The translations under genes were made by a program, and so were the position numbers. The notes under the pieces were generated by a model. It ran no database searches and had not been told where the DNA came from. It was given only the letters and a program-made list of their open reading frames with translations. Source: a virus. Taken from it: 23,547 bases of DNA. Every line of letters begins with the position of its first letter. Positions within the stretch are counted from its first letter, which is position 1. The stretch spans positions 1 through 23,547 of IMG/VR virus record IMGVR_UViG_3300025674_000406; one strand, written 5' to 3'. Of the stretch, positions 6,121-13,763 are shown in pieces.

Positions 6121-6265
6121 CAAAATTAATTTTGCTTTGATGCAACACCATAAATATAGCTTGACAGAGCTAGAAAATATGATACCTTGGGAGAAAGAAA
6201 TTTATCTAACTTTCCTCCAACAGTATATTGAAGAAGAAAACCTAAAGAATCAATTCAATGGCTGA
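6092..6265 (+). CDS. 51: gp51-like baseplate hub assembly protein (short; likely -1 extension of gp26)
   Basis: A 57-residue frame with MAHTDLESYFKINFALMQHH and the motif IPWEKEIYLTFLQQYIEEEN. A Trp-Glu-x-Glu-Ile-Tyr helix of this kind is common in the second tail assembly chaperone (lambda T-like, T4-like gp51). T4 gp51 is much longer (249 aa), so the name rests on position between gp26 and the tape-measure-like gene. The frame is -1 relative to gp26 and is open back across the junction. The ATG at 6092 has no Shine-Dalgarno sequence and is buried in a stem, which favours expression as a fusion. Its 3' end overlaps the next gene by 8 nt (ATGGCTGA), giving coupling to the tape measure. Confidence 0.7.
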   Translation: MAHTDLESYFKINFALMQHHKYSLTELENMIPWEKEIYLTFLQQYIEEENLKNQFNG

Positions 6266-7877
6266 GTTATCATCGCCCATATTAGGAGGAATAAGAGTAG
6301 CAAGGTCGAGGGTTTCGTCATCTGTTTTCACGGGCAAATTTGTTCCACAGCAACAGGAAACCACACAACCAGATCCTATTACTACAGGATTGATACGTGC
6401 AAATTCTCTTCAGTTAGAGCGAGTATCTCAAAGTTTGAATGGTATCAATTCGCAGATGACTGCTATTGATACAACATTAAGAGCGGTACTTCAAAATTTG
6501 GAAGTAAACCAAGCATTAGAAAAGCAAAAAGTATTACAAGAACAGAATCAACAAAGATTATTAGCTCAACAAAAAATTCTTGAAGGAAAAGAAAGTTTAA
6601 TTGAGAGGAAGATACAGTCTGCATTATCGAAACCAATTGCGGCAATTGCACCGAAAGTGCAATTTACTTTGCAGAGTGTAATGACTTATCTTACCACTCT
6701 GTTTGCTGGTTGGTTGTTGAATCAAGGATTCCAAACAATCAAAGCATATTCTGAGGGAAATAAAGAAAAACTTGAGGAAATAAAAAATAATGTTCTTGCG
6801 ACTCTAGGAATTGTTGGTGGAATATTCCTAGCAATTAATGTTGGAGTAAATGCATTAATTATCACATTATCGAGAGTAGGTATTAAGTTACTTGGTGCAG
6901 TTGGTACAGGATTATTTTTAAAATTACCACAATTAATTTTTAATGGCATAAGAAAAGGTTTTGGCGCGGTTAAAACTGGAGGTGGTAAAGCTGCTACTAC
7001 GACTACTACAACTACTACAACTGATGGCAAAACTTCGTCTACAGCAGGTTCTTTAAGTCAAACACCACCAAAACCGACACTTGCTGGTAGACTGAAAAGA
7101 TTATTGCCAGGTGTTAAAACTAATATTGCTTTTGGAACAGGTGCTGAATTACTATCAGGTGAAAGTCCAGACAGGGCAATTGCTGGTGGTTTGACTGGAG
7201 GTGTTCTCAGTACTATTGCTGGTGCAGCAGGTAAAGCACTATTTGGTAAGTATGGAAGTTTACTATCATTACCAGCATATTTTTATGGTTCAGATCTTGG
7301 AAAATCTGGTCTTGAAAGTATGAAGTCTATGTTTAGTGGTGAAGAGAAGGTAGAGAATAAAGCAGAAATAAAACCCGCAGAAGCAGAAGATACTCAATCT
7401 AAACTTGAGGAGAATAAAACTGAGACTGAAGAAAAGAAGGTCGAAGAAGAAAAGAAAGTTTCTTCTAACACACAGGCAATGACACCATTGATAGATACAA
7501 AACCATTTTTTGGAGCAGATGGAGTATTTGCTACATCTAATTTTGGAGATATTGCTTTTAATGTATCTGATTCAGATTTGACACCAAAAGAACCTGAAGA
7601 AACTAAAACTGCTCAGGCACAGATAGCACCAGTGAAGACATCTGCAGATAGAAGTATGGTCTCACAGTCCCTTAGTAATTTGCAAGAACCAGCACCGAAC
7701 ATAATTACTGCACCAATTCGTGAAATGCAAAAGAAAGAACTAGCACAAGCGCCCCCATCAAGATCTGTCAGTTCAGATTCTGCAGTTTTCGTTCCAACAT
7801 TCGATACTTCCGATAAAGGAAACATTTATCTTCCAAGCACAGTCGCCATGTATGGTGTTATCGACATGGTAGGATAG
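6258..7877 (+). CDS. Tape-measure-like tail protein
   Basis: A 539-residue protein in the slot directly after the chaperone pair, where tail tape measure proteins sit; T4 gp29 is 590 aa. Residues about 45-125 are a long Gln/Leu/Glu-rich coiled coil. Residues 138-160 form a hydrophobic segment with TLFAGWLLN, and about 178-225 a longer hydrophobic region (GIVGGIFLAINVGVNALII). Nine consecutive Thr codons follow (residues 247-255), then a Gly/Ala-rich part, then a highly charged Lys/Glu stretch (about 365-405). No enzymatic motif was seen. The next protein shares the TL-x-x-GWL-x-N motif. Coiled coil plus membrane-like segments is typical of tape measures, but direct similarity to gp29 was not evident to me. 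Confidence 0.6.
   Translation: MAELSSPILGGIRVARSRVSSSVFTGKFVPQQQETTQPDPITTGLIRANSLQLERVSQSLNGINSQMTAIDTTLRAVLQNLEVNQALEKQKVLQEQNQQRLLAQQKILEGKESLIERKIQSALSKPIAAIAPKVQFTLQSVMTYLTTLFAGWLLNQGFQTIKAYSEGNKEKLEEIKNNVLATLGIVGGIFLAINVGVNALIITLSRVGIKLLGAVGTGLFLKLPQLIFNGIRKGFGAVKTGGGKAATTTTTTTTTDGKTSSTAGSLSQTPPKPTLAGRLKRLLPGVKTNIAFGTGAELLSGESPDRAIAGGLTGGVLSTIAGAAGKALFGKYGSLLSLPAYFYGSDLGKSGLESMKSMFSGEEKVENKAEIKPAEAEDTQSKLEENKTETEEKKVEEEKKVSSNTQAMTPLIDTKPFFGADGVFATSNFGDIAFNVSDSDLTPKEPEETKTAQAQIAPVKTSADRSMVSQSLSNLQEPAPNIITAPIREMQKKELAQAPPSRSVSSDSAVFVPTFDTSDKGNIYLPSTVAMYGVIDMVG
6996..7022 (+). repeat. ACN trinucleotide tract (nine Thr codons)
   Basis: Nine consecutive ACN codons, mostly ACT and ACA with one ACG, make a Thr9 linker in the tape-measure-like protein. 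Length changes by slippage would keep the frame. Confidence 0.85.
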
Positions 7878-7878
7878 T

Positions 7879-9804
7879 ATGGCAAATCAATCACTACTTA
7901 GGTCTTCAATTAGTATAAAGAAAATTCAGAAGTCTGCAAACACGCTGACAAAAAACATGGCAGCGACTAGAACTGTTGCTGTAAAAATTAATAAAAGTAT
8001 AGTAAAAAGCACTGCATTCAGAAGAAAAGCATTATCTGAAGATCAAAAAATATTCAAAAAGAGAAGAGATGCTGCACAATTGAGGCAAAAAGAAGATATT
8101 ATTGAAGCAAGTTCTGGACTTGCTGGAGCAGTTAAAAGAACTGGAAAAGTTATTGCCTCTAGTACAAAAGGATTTTTTGGGCGAATTTTAGACTATTTTG
8201 GAACTCTTCTTGTTGGATGGTTAATTAATAATCTACCGAAAATTCTTAAAATGGCACAAACTCTGATAGAGAGAGTGCAGAATCTATTCAAAGTTCTTTC
8301 AAACTTTAGAGATGGTTTGATTAATACTCTCAAAGGATTTGGAGATTTGCTTAGAGGTGTGATTGTTAATATTACAAAGTTTGATTTTACAGATCAGAGT
8401 GGTAGAGTTCAAAGGGCGATGGATGATATTGAGAGAGGTACAAGGGATATGGAATCCAATCTTGACCAGATGCTTAGAATTTTCAAAGACCCAATGAGTT
8501 ATTTCTTTGGTGATGATGTAAATTTAGATGAATTTGATGATACATCTGGATATGGAACTCCTGAGCAGCAAGCACTGTTAAAGACAATTAGATTTGCTGA
8601 AGGAACTGCTGGACCGCAGGGATATAGTACTTTCTTTGGTGGTTCACAATATGGTGGAGATTTAACGAATCTTACTGTTGCTGAAGTTGAGGAGTTAGTA
8701 ACTAAATTTTTGGCAGAGGGTCGAGGTAAATTTACTGATAGTACTGGAAAGGTGGACCAATCTGCTGCAGTTGGTGCATATCAATTTATTAATATTACTG
8801 GACTTGCTGAAGGTGTTGGTATGGATACCAATAGAAAATTTGATGAGGCATTCCAAGATGAACTTGCATTAAGATTAGCGGCAGCAAGAGGAGTAAGTCC
8901 TGAGGTTCTTAAAAAAGAAGGACTTAGTGATGATGTAATCAAAAGACTTTCTCCAACATGGGCATCATTCCCAGGAAATGATTACAATCAACCAACTAAA
9001 CGCAAAGGAGATCTGAAAAATGTTTTCCAAAAAAATCTTTCCGCTGCAAGAAAGGCAGCAATATCTCCAGTAAAACCTGGAAAGAGAACTATTGTAAGAG
9101 ATGAAATTAATGTCGCTGGACCATCTGGTGGAACACCAAGAGTTGGATTGACACCAGGTCAAGGATTTGGTGCATCGAGGGATGGTGGTTCAAGAATGCA
9201 TGAAGGAATTGATATTGGAACTAGTGGACAAACTGGATACTATGTCGGTGCTAGAATAGATGGTAGAGTTAGTTTTGCAGGAACTAGTGGTGGATATGGA
9301 AAATTAGTCATTATCAAAGATTCTGGTGGAACTCAGTATTGGTTTGCCCATCTGGCAAAGATTTACGTCCGTAGTGGAGAAGAGTATCGTTTTGGAACTA
9401 CAATTGGTGAAATAGGTAATACTGGTGGAAATTATGACATTCATTTACATTATGAAGTTAGACCAGGCGGAAAAGCAATTGACCCCAAACCATATTTGAA
9501 CTTACTTTCGATAGGAAAAACACTAATAGAAGCAGATATATCTGAAGATGGTCAAGTAGTCAGTAAGGCACAAGTTTCCAGTATTACAGCAGAAACTAAT
9601 AAAGTAGCATCAAATATTACTACAGAGAGAAAAGGAAAAACGACAATAGTTCTTGCTGGTGGCGGCGGACAACAATCAGAAACACCAAAACAAGAACCGA
9701 TGATTGCTTCTGCAGATCCTCCACGACCTACAATAAATACTAAAAACAATGTTATGGCAGAATTGAATAGAACCAATTTACTTGTAGAACTGGCATACAC
9801 ATAA
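7879..9804 (+). CDS. Tail protein with lambda-R-like transglycosylase and M23 endopeptidase domains
   Basis: A 641-residue protein with three parts. Residues 1-200 are basic and helical with a hydrophobic segment LDYFGTLLVGWLINNLPKI (about 104-122). Residues about 228-385 resemble lambda endolysin R (GH104 lytic transglycosylase): a catalytic-type Glu241 in RFAEGT, then GYSTFFGG, AVGAYQF (298-303) and LSPTWASFPGNDY (to 369). Residues about 425-540 are an M23 LytM-type metallopeptidase with all zinc and catalytic residues: His441-x3-Asp445, His491 in FAHL, and His522-x-His524 in HLHYEV. It starts one base after the previous stop. It is therefore probably a virion-carried wall hydrolase released or exposed at the tail tip, doing the job of the T4 gp5 lysozyme. 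The N-terminal part may be tape-measure-like. It is not a simple holin-dependent endolysin, given the tail gene context. Confidence 0.85.
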   Translation: MANQSLLRSSISIKKIQKSANTLTKNMAATRTVAVKINKSIVKSTAFRRKALSEDQKIFKKRRDAAQLRQKEDIIEASSGLAGAVKRTGKVIASSTKGFFGRILDYFGTLLVGWLINNLPKILKMAQTLIERVQNLFKVLSNFRDGLINTLKGFGDLLRGVIVNITKFDFTDQSGRVQRAMDDIERGTRDMESNLDQMLRIFKDPMSYFFGDDVNLDEFDDTSGYGTPEQQALLKTIRFAEGTAGPQGYSTFFGGSQYGGDLTNLTVAEVEELVTKFLAEGRGKFTDSTGKVDQSAAVGAYQFINITGLAEGVGMDTNRKFDEAFQDELALRLAAARGVSPEVLKKEGLSDDVIKRLSPTWASFPGNDYNQPTKRKGDLKNVFQKNLSAARKAAISPVKPGKRTIVRDEINVAGPSGGTPRVGLTPGQGFGASRDGGSRMHEGIDIGTSGQTGYYVGARIDGRVSFAGTSGGYGKLVIIKDSGGTQYWFAHLAKIYVRSGEEYRFGTTIGEIGNTGGNYDIHLHYEVRPGGKAIDPKPYLNLLSIGKTLIEADISEDGQVVSKAQVSSITAETNKVASNITTERKGKTTIVLAGGGGQQSETPKQEPMIASADPPRPTINTKNNVMAELNRTNLLVELAYT

Positions 9805-11126
9805 TGGCAGCAATAGATGCATCACAATATGCAGAAATAATTATCGAGTCTAATGATAAAAAGAAAGCAATTGATATAAGACTTGGTGTTGTTTCTATAG
9901 ATTACTATGAGGATATATTTTCACCTACCATTACTGCAAAAATGGTAGTTGTTAATACTGGAAACACGGTAGAAGGTGAGGATGGATCATTACAATCTCT
10001 TTATAATGGTCTACCTCTGAGAGGTGCTGAAAGAGTATCATTAAAGATTGAAGGAAATACCGAAAGTAATCCAGGAATAGATTTTGCTACTCTCGCAGAC
10101 AGATATCTTTATGTTTCTGGAATCTCAAATGTAGTTAGTGAAGGTGAGAAAGAAGTATTCACATTGAATCTTGTTTCTAGAGAAGCGATTACTAATGAAA
10201 CAACTAGAGTTGCTAGAAAGTATCCATCATCCTCTCCTATCAGTACATCTGTGGAGGATATACTGACAAAGAAAATACAAACATCGAGAGAATTAAATAT
10301 TGACAAAACTCAAAATAAGTATGGTTTCATCGGTAATCTGAGAAAACCATTCACAGTCTTGACTTGGTTAGCATCAAAATCTGTTCCTGATATTTCACAA
10401 GAAGATTCTACTGCAGGATTTGTATTCTATCAAACAAAGGATAGTTATGATTTTAGGTCAATTGATTCATTGATGACTAAAGATTCGAAGGCGACGTATA
10501 TTTACAAAACAGGTGCTTCAGATTCTCCAAGTGATCAAGATTTTAATATTCTCTCTTATGTAACCAATAAGAATCAAAATTTACTTGAAAACTTGAGAAT
10601 GGGTACTTATTCATCTCAGAGAATATTTTTAAATCCTCTTACATTTGGTCTAACACCACAAGACAAATCAGTATTCAGTTCTCAAAATTATTCTGGTAAA
10701 GTTAAAAATTTAGGTAAGAATATTGAATTACCACCAATATCTGAGGGTAGTGATGTATCGCTTGCAGATGTCCCTACACGCATCATGACACAAATATTGG
10801 ATGTTGGAACATTAGACAAAGGAGTATCAAAAGATGATACTAATTCTGATCCAGAGAAGTATCAGTCTCAGACTGTAATGAGATATAATTCACTGTTTAC
10901 TCAGACTCTCACTATGACTGTTCCTTCAAATACAAATTTGAAGGCTGGTGATATCATAGAATGTAAATTCCCAAAGACTACAGTATCAACTGATAAAAGA
11001 GAGTTTGATGAAGAACAAAGCGGTCTATATATGATAAAAGAATTGTGCCACCATTTTGATACCAACGGTTCTTATACGTCTATGAAGTTGGTTAGAGACA
11101 CATTCGGAAAATCCACTACAATCTAA
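9804..11126 (+). CDS. 27: Baseplate hub protein, gp27-like
   Basis: A 440-residue protein resembling T4 gp27 (391 aa), the trimeric hub that joins the tail tube to the gp5 spike. Residues about 1-130 read as hub/tube barrel (DIRLGVVSIDYYEDIFSPTI). The middle has KPFTVLTWLASKSVP followed by FVFYQTKDSYDFRSID (about 206-221), the usual hub pattern. The C-terminal barrel has TLTMTVPSNTNLKAGDIIEC and SGLYMIKELCHHF. It overlaps the previous gene by one base (TAATG) and is followed after one base by the gp5-like gene, matching the physical partnership of gp27 and gp5. The fold assignment is fairly sure; the exact orthology is less so. Confidence 0.75.
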   Translation: MAAIDASQYAEIIIESNDKKKAIDIRLGVVSIDYYEDIFSPTITAKMVVVNTGNTVEGEDGSLQSLYNGLPLRGAERVSLKIEGNTESNPGIDFATLADRYLYVSGISNVVSEGEKEVFTLNLVSREAITNETTRVARKYPSSSPISTSVEDILTKKIQTSRELNIDKTQNKYGFIGNLRKPFTVLTWLASKSVPDISQEDSTAGFVFYQTKDSYDFRSIDSLMTKDSKATYIYKTGASDSPSDQDFNILSYVTNKNQNLLENLRMGTYSSQRIFLNPLTFGLTPQDKSVFSSQNYSGKVKNLGKNIELPPISEGSDVSLADVPTRIMTQILDVGTLDKGVSKDDTNSDPEKYQSQTVMRYNSLFTQTLTMTVPSNTNLKAGDIIECKFPKTTVSTDKREFDEEQSGLYMIKELCHHFDTNGSYTSMKLVRDTFGKSTTI

Positions 11127-11127
11127 A

Positions 11128-13218
11128 ATGTTAAACGATTCTTTAATAAAAAGTAATTTTATAGGTAGAGATGGTTTTAGATGGTGGGTAGGTCAGATAC
11201 CACCAGAAAAAGACATGGGTGGACAGTTGAATGGTAGTGGATGGGGAAATAGATATAAGGTTCGTATTATGGGATATCATCCATTTACGGATGAACTACC
11301 CAATCAAGATTTGCCATGGGCAATAGTTATGCTACCAACAACATCTGGTTCAGGTGCTGGAGGAAAAGCGGAGAGTGTTAAAATAAGTCAGGGTGATATT
11401 GTATTTGGATTCTTTTTAGATGGAGATAACGCACAAATTCCTGTAATTAATGGAATATTGGGTAGAACGGGAGAAGTTTCTTCTGCAAAATATACTTCAC
11501 CTTTCGTTCCATTTACTGGTTATAATGATAAAGCAGTCGCCACCGATGCATATATTGTAAAGAATGAATCTAATGAGGGTGGAAGTTCTGAATCTCAAAA
11601 AGCACCAAGAGATGTTTCAAGAAATCAGGCGCAGAATATAGGATCAAATGAAAGACCTGCATCTTCTGCTAATGGATTAATAGTAAATATTGCATCTAAG
11701 AAACCAGACAGTTCATTAAAGAAAATAGAAACAGACCTAAAGAATCTTGTTCATAAAATTAAAGAAGTAACAACTGCTATAAATGTTGGCATTTCATCAG
11801 TAACACAAGCAATAGATGGTGTTCAGAAAAAAATTGACAAATTTATTAGTGAAACAACTGAATCGATAAAAAAACATGCATCAAAATTAGTCGCCAATAT
11901 GACTAAGGGGCTTTTTAAAAAATTGTCTCCTGTTATAAAGAGTGGTTTAAAAACTCTTTATAAAATAGTGTATAATACTGTCCTTGCTGCAACTGGAAAC
12001 GAAGTTATTGCACATAAGGCAGGAGTTTTGGCACAAAATGCACTAGTCGTTCCAATCACAGCGATTAAAAATGCACTTCCATGTATTGTCAATAAAGTTA
12101 TTGATACACTTGGAAGTGGTATTGCAAATATTGTAAGTGGTATTGCAAATAATGTTAAGAATATGGTAAGTTGTATTGTTAATCAAGCTATTGGTGGAAT
12201 AGCAAATATGATTATAGGAGGTATTACTAAATTCTTAGGTCCTTTGATGGGAGCGATAGATAAAATTTTATTTGGATTTAATTTTATAAGTTTCTTAAGA
12301 TCAAATTTTGAAGGTCTTCTCGGAATTATTGGTGCCCTATCTTGTGCAGAAAAAGAATCTGAGGATAATGGCGCAGAAAAATATGAAATAGGAAAAGGTC
12401 CTGTAGAGACTGCAGCAGCAGGTATTCAATCAATTTTAGAAGTTGCAAATACTGCAAATAATGCTGTTCAAACACTTGTAGATGCTGGGCAAGAAGTCAG
12501 TCAACTTACACAATCTCTTGGTGTATGGGATTTTAATAATCCAAGTGTTTCTGTTCCAGGATTTAAGAGTGCATTAGGAAGTTGCTATACTGGACCACCA
12601 TTGAATTGTATAACTGGAGTTAAAATATTTGGTGGTGGTGGAGTTGGTGGTGCAGCAAAAGCAATCTTTGGAAGTATTATAGGTGAAGAAGGTACAAAGA
12701 CTGCAAGCATCATTGGTATAGATTTAACTAATCCAGGGTCTGGTTATATAAAGAATCCGATGGTTGAAATAACTGATAATTGTAATCAAGGATATGGTGC
12801 AATAGCAAAAGCAAGTATAAATCCAACCACTGGAGAAATCGACGATATTTACATTATATCTGAGGGTGAAAAATATCCAGTAGATCCATCTATTGATGAA
12901 AATTATATTATCGATGAAGTTGTTCCGATAGAACCAGGTGTTGGATACAAACCTGATGATACTATTGTAGTATTTGTTGATAATGATAATCCAGAAGAAG
13001 AAGGTGATGAATATGTGTATTCAATTGTTGTCGATGATAATGGATCTATAGTCAAAGTACTACCAATAAATAATGATAATAGAATAGTAAAGGACTTGCC
13101 ATCATTTATTATTCAAACAGAAACTGGTTATGGTGCAGTATTAAAAGCAAGACTGAAATTGAAACCAGAAGGGACACAGAAAGGTCAATTAAAACAAGTC
13201 ATCGATTGTATTAGCTAA
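11128..13218 (+). CDS. 5: gp5-like baseplate hub protein without lysozyme domain
   Basis: A 696-residue protein. Residues about 12-120 match the T4 gp5 N-terminal OB fold: FRWWVGQIPPEKDMG, RYKVRIMGYHPFTDELP, DLPWAIVMLPTTSGSGAGG and VFGFFLDGDNAQIPVINGIL. In T4 the OB fold is followed by a T4-lysozyme domain and a beta-helix spike. Here neither follows. Residues about 185-290 are helical and amphipathic, and about 300-415 are Ile/Ala/Gly-rich and hydrophobic, with repeated CIVN and SGIAN units. The C-terminal 170 residues carry beta modules with GSGY/GVGY signatures (about 530-690). It ends in a TAATG overlap with the spike gene. The hydrophobic centre might contact the host membrane; that is only a guess. 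Confidence 0.8.
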   Translation: MLNDSLIKSNFIGRDGFRWWVGQIPPEKDMGGQLNGSGWGNRYKVRIMGYHPFTDELPNQDLPWAIVMLPTTSGSGAGGKAESVKISQGDIVFGFFLDGDNAQIPVINGILGRTGEVSSAKYTSPFVPFTGYNDKAVATDAYIVKNESNEGGSSESQKAPRDVSRNQAQNIGSNERPASSANGLIVNIASKKPDSSLKKIETDLKNLVHKIKEVTTAINVGISSVTQAIDGVQKKIDKFISETTESIKKHASKLVANMTKGLFKKLSPVIKSGLKTLYKIVYNTVLAATGNEVIAHKAGVLAQNALVVPITAIKNALPCIVNKVIDTLGSGIANIVSGIANNVKNMVSCIVNQAIGGIANMIIGGITKFLGPLMGAIDKILFGFNFISFLRSNFEGLLGIIGALSCAEKESEDNGAEKYEIGKGPVETAAAGIQSILEVANTANNAVQTLVDAGQEVSQLTQSLGVWDFNNPSVSVPGFKSALGSCYTGPPLNCITGVKIFGGGGVGGAAKAIFGSIIGEEGTKTASIIGIDLTNPGSGYIKNPMVEITDNCNQGYGAIAKASINPTTGEIDDIYIISEGEKYPVDPSIDENYIIDEVVPIEPGVGYKPDDTIVVFVDNDNPEEEGDEYVYSIVVDDNGSIVKVLPINNDNRIVKDLPSFIIQTETGYGAVLKARLKLKPEGTQKGQLKQVIDCIS
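12115..12151 (+). repeat. Short direct repeat encoding SGIAN in the gp5-like gene
   Basis: AGTGGTATTGCAAATA occurs at 12115-12130 and again at 12136-12151, a 21-base offset that duplicates a seven-residue unit in the hydrophobic centre of the protein. Confidence 0.85.
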
Positions 13219-13754
13219 TGACAAGAGACATAGATTGGAATAAAAGACAATTTTACAATCTTGGACCACAAGTCCATGTAGATTATACTAATCCGTCTAT
13301 GGGTAATGATGGTGAAACCATATATGGGATGTATATGGTTTCTAAAAATGGTGATAATGCAAATATTGGAATGTCAGATGCGGGCAGATTTAAAATACAC
13401 TCCGATCAATCTGTTGAAATAGTCGGCGGTGCAAAAAATGAAACTAATTCTCCTAGCGTAATTATAACAACTCCAGGTGGAGATATTGTTATCACTGCAA
13501 TGGAAAATGGTGATGTTAAAATTTCTGGTAAAAATATTGTTTTTGAAGCTTCTGGAGATGTATCAATTCAGGCAAACAATATCTTTACAAAAGCAAATAA
13601 TAAATGCCAAATGGAAGCTATGATTTGTAATACCAAAGCTTTGGATGGAAATGCAGTTCCAGAAAAAGAAACTTGGATATCTCAAACTTTAGATGACCCC
13701 GAAATTTATATATCCAAAGATATTATAAAAGGTCTTACAGGAATCTTCGCATAA
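13218..13754 (+). CDS. Central spike-like beta-helix protein
   Basis: A 178-residue protein. The N-terminus has DIDWNKRQFYNLGPQVHVDY. Residues about 55-125 are a run of short alternating strands (MSDAGRFKIHSDQSVEIVGG, then DIVITAMENGDVKISGKNIV and EASGDVSIQAN), typical of the trimeric beta helix at the C-terminus of T4 gp5 and other tail spikes. No lysozyme motif, PAAR motif or His-x-His iron site was seen. It overlaps the gp5-like stop (TAATG), so the two are coupled. The simplest reading is that the gp5 spike is encoded as a separate polypeptide that binds the gp5-like hub. Confidence 0.65.
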   Translation: MTRDIDWNKRQFYNLGPQVHVDYTNPSMGNDGETIYGMYMVSKNGDNANIGMSDAGRFKIHSDQSVEIVGGAKNETNSPSVIITTPGGDIVITAMENGDVKISGKNIVFEASGDVSIQANNIFTKANNKCQMEAMICNTKALDGNAVPEKETWISQTLDDPEIYISKDIIKGLTGIFA

Positions 13755-13763
13755 AATATTCCA

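Noticed and set aside
6149-6156. CATAAATA, close to the T4 late box, upstream of the tape-measure-like gene
   Set aside because: It is inside the gp51 frame (His-His-Lys-Tyr codons), about 100 bases from the next start, and lacks the CTAAATA form used at the intergenic boxes here.
13755-13763. Possible promoter in the short gap before the giant fibre gene
   Set aside because: The gap is nine bases, contains no CTAAATA box, and the gene is likely read through from upstream.
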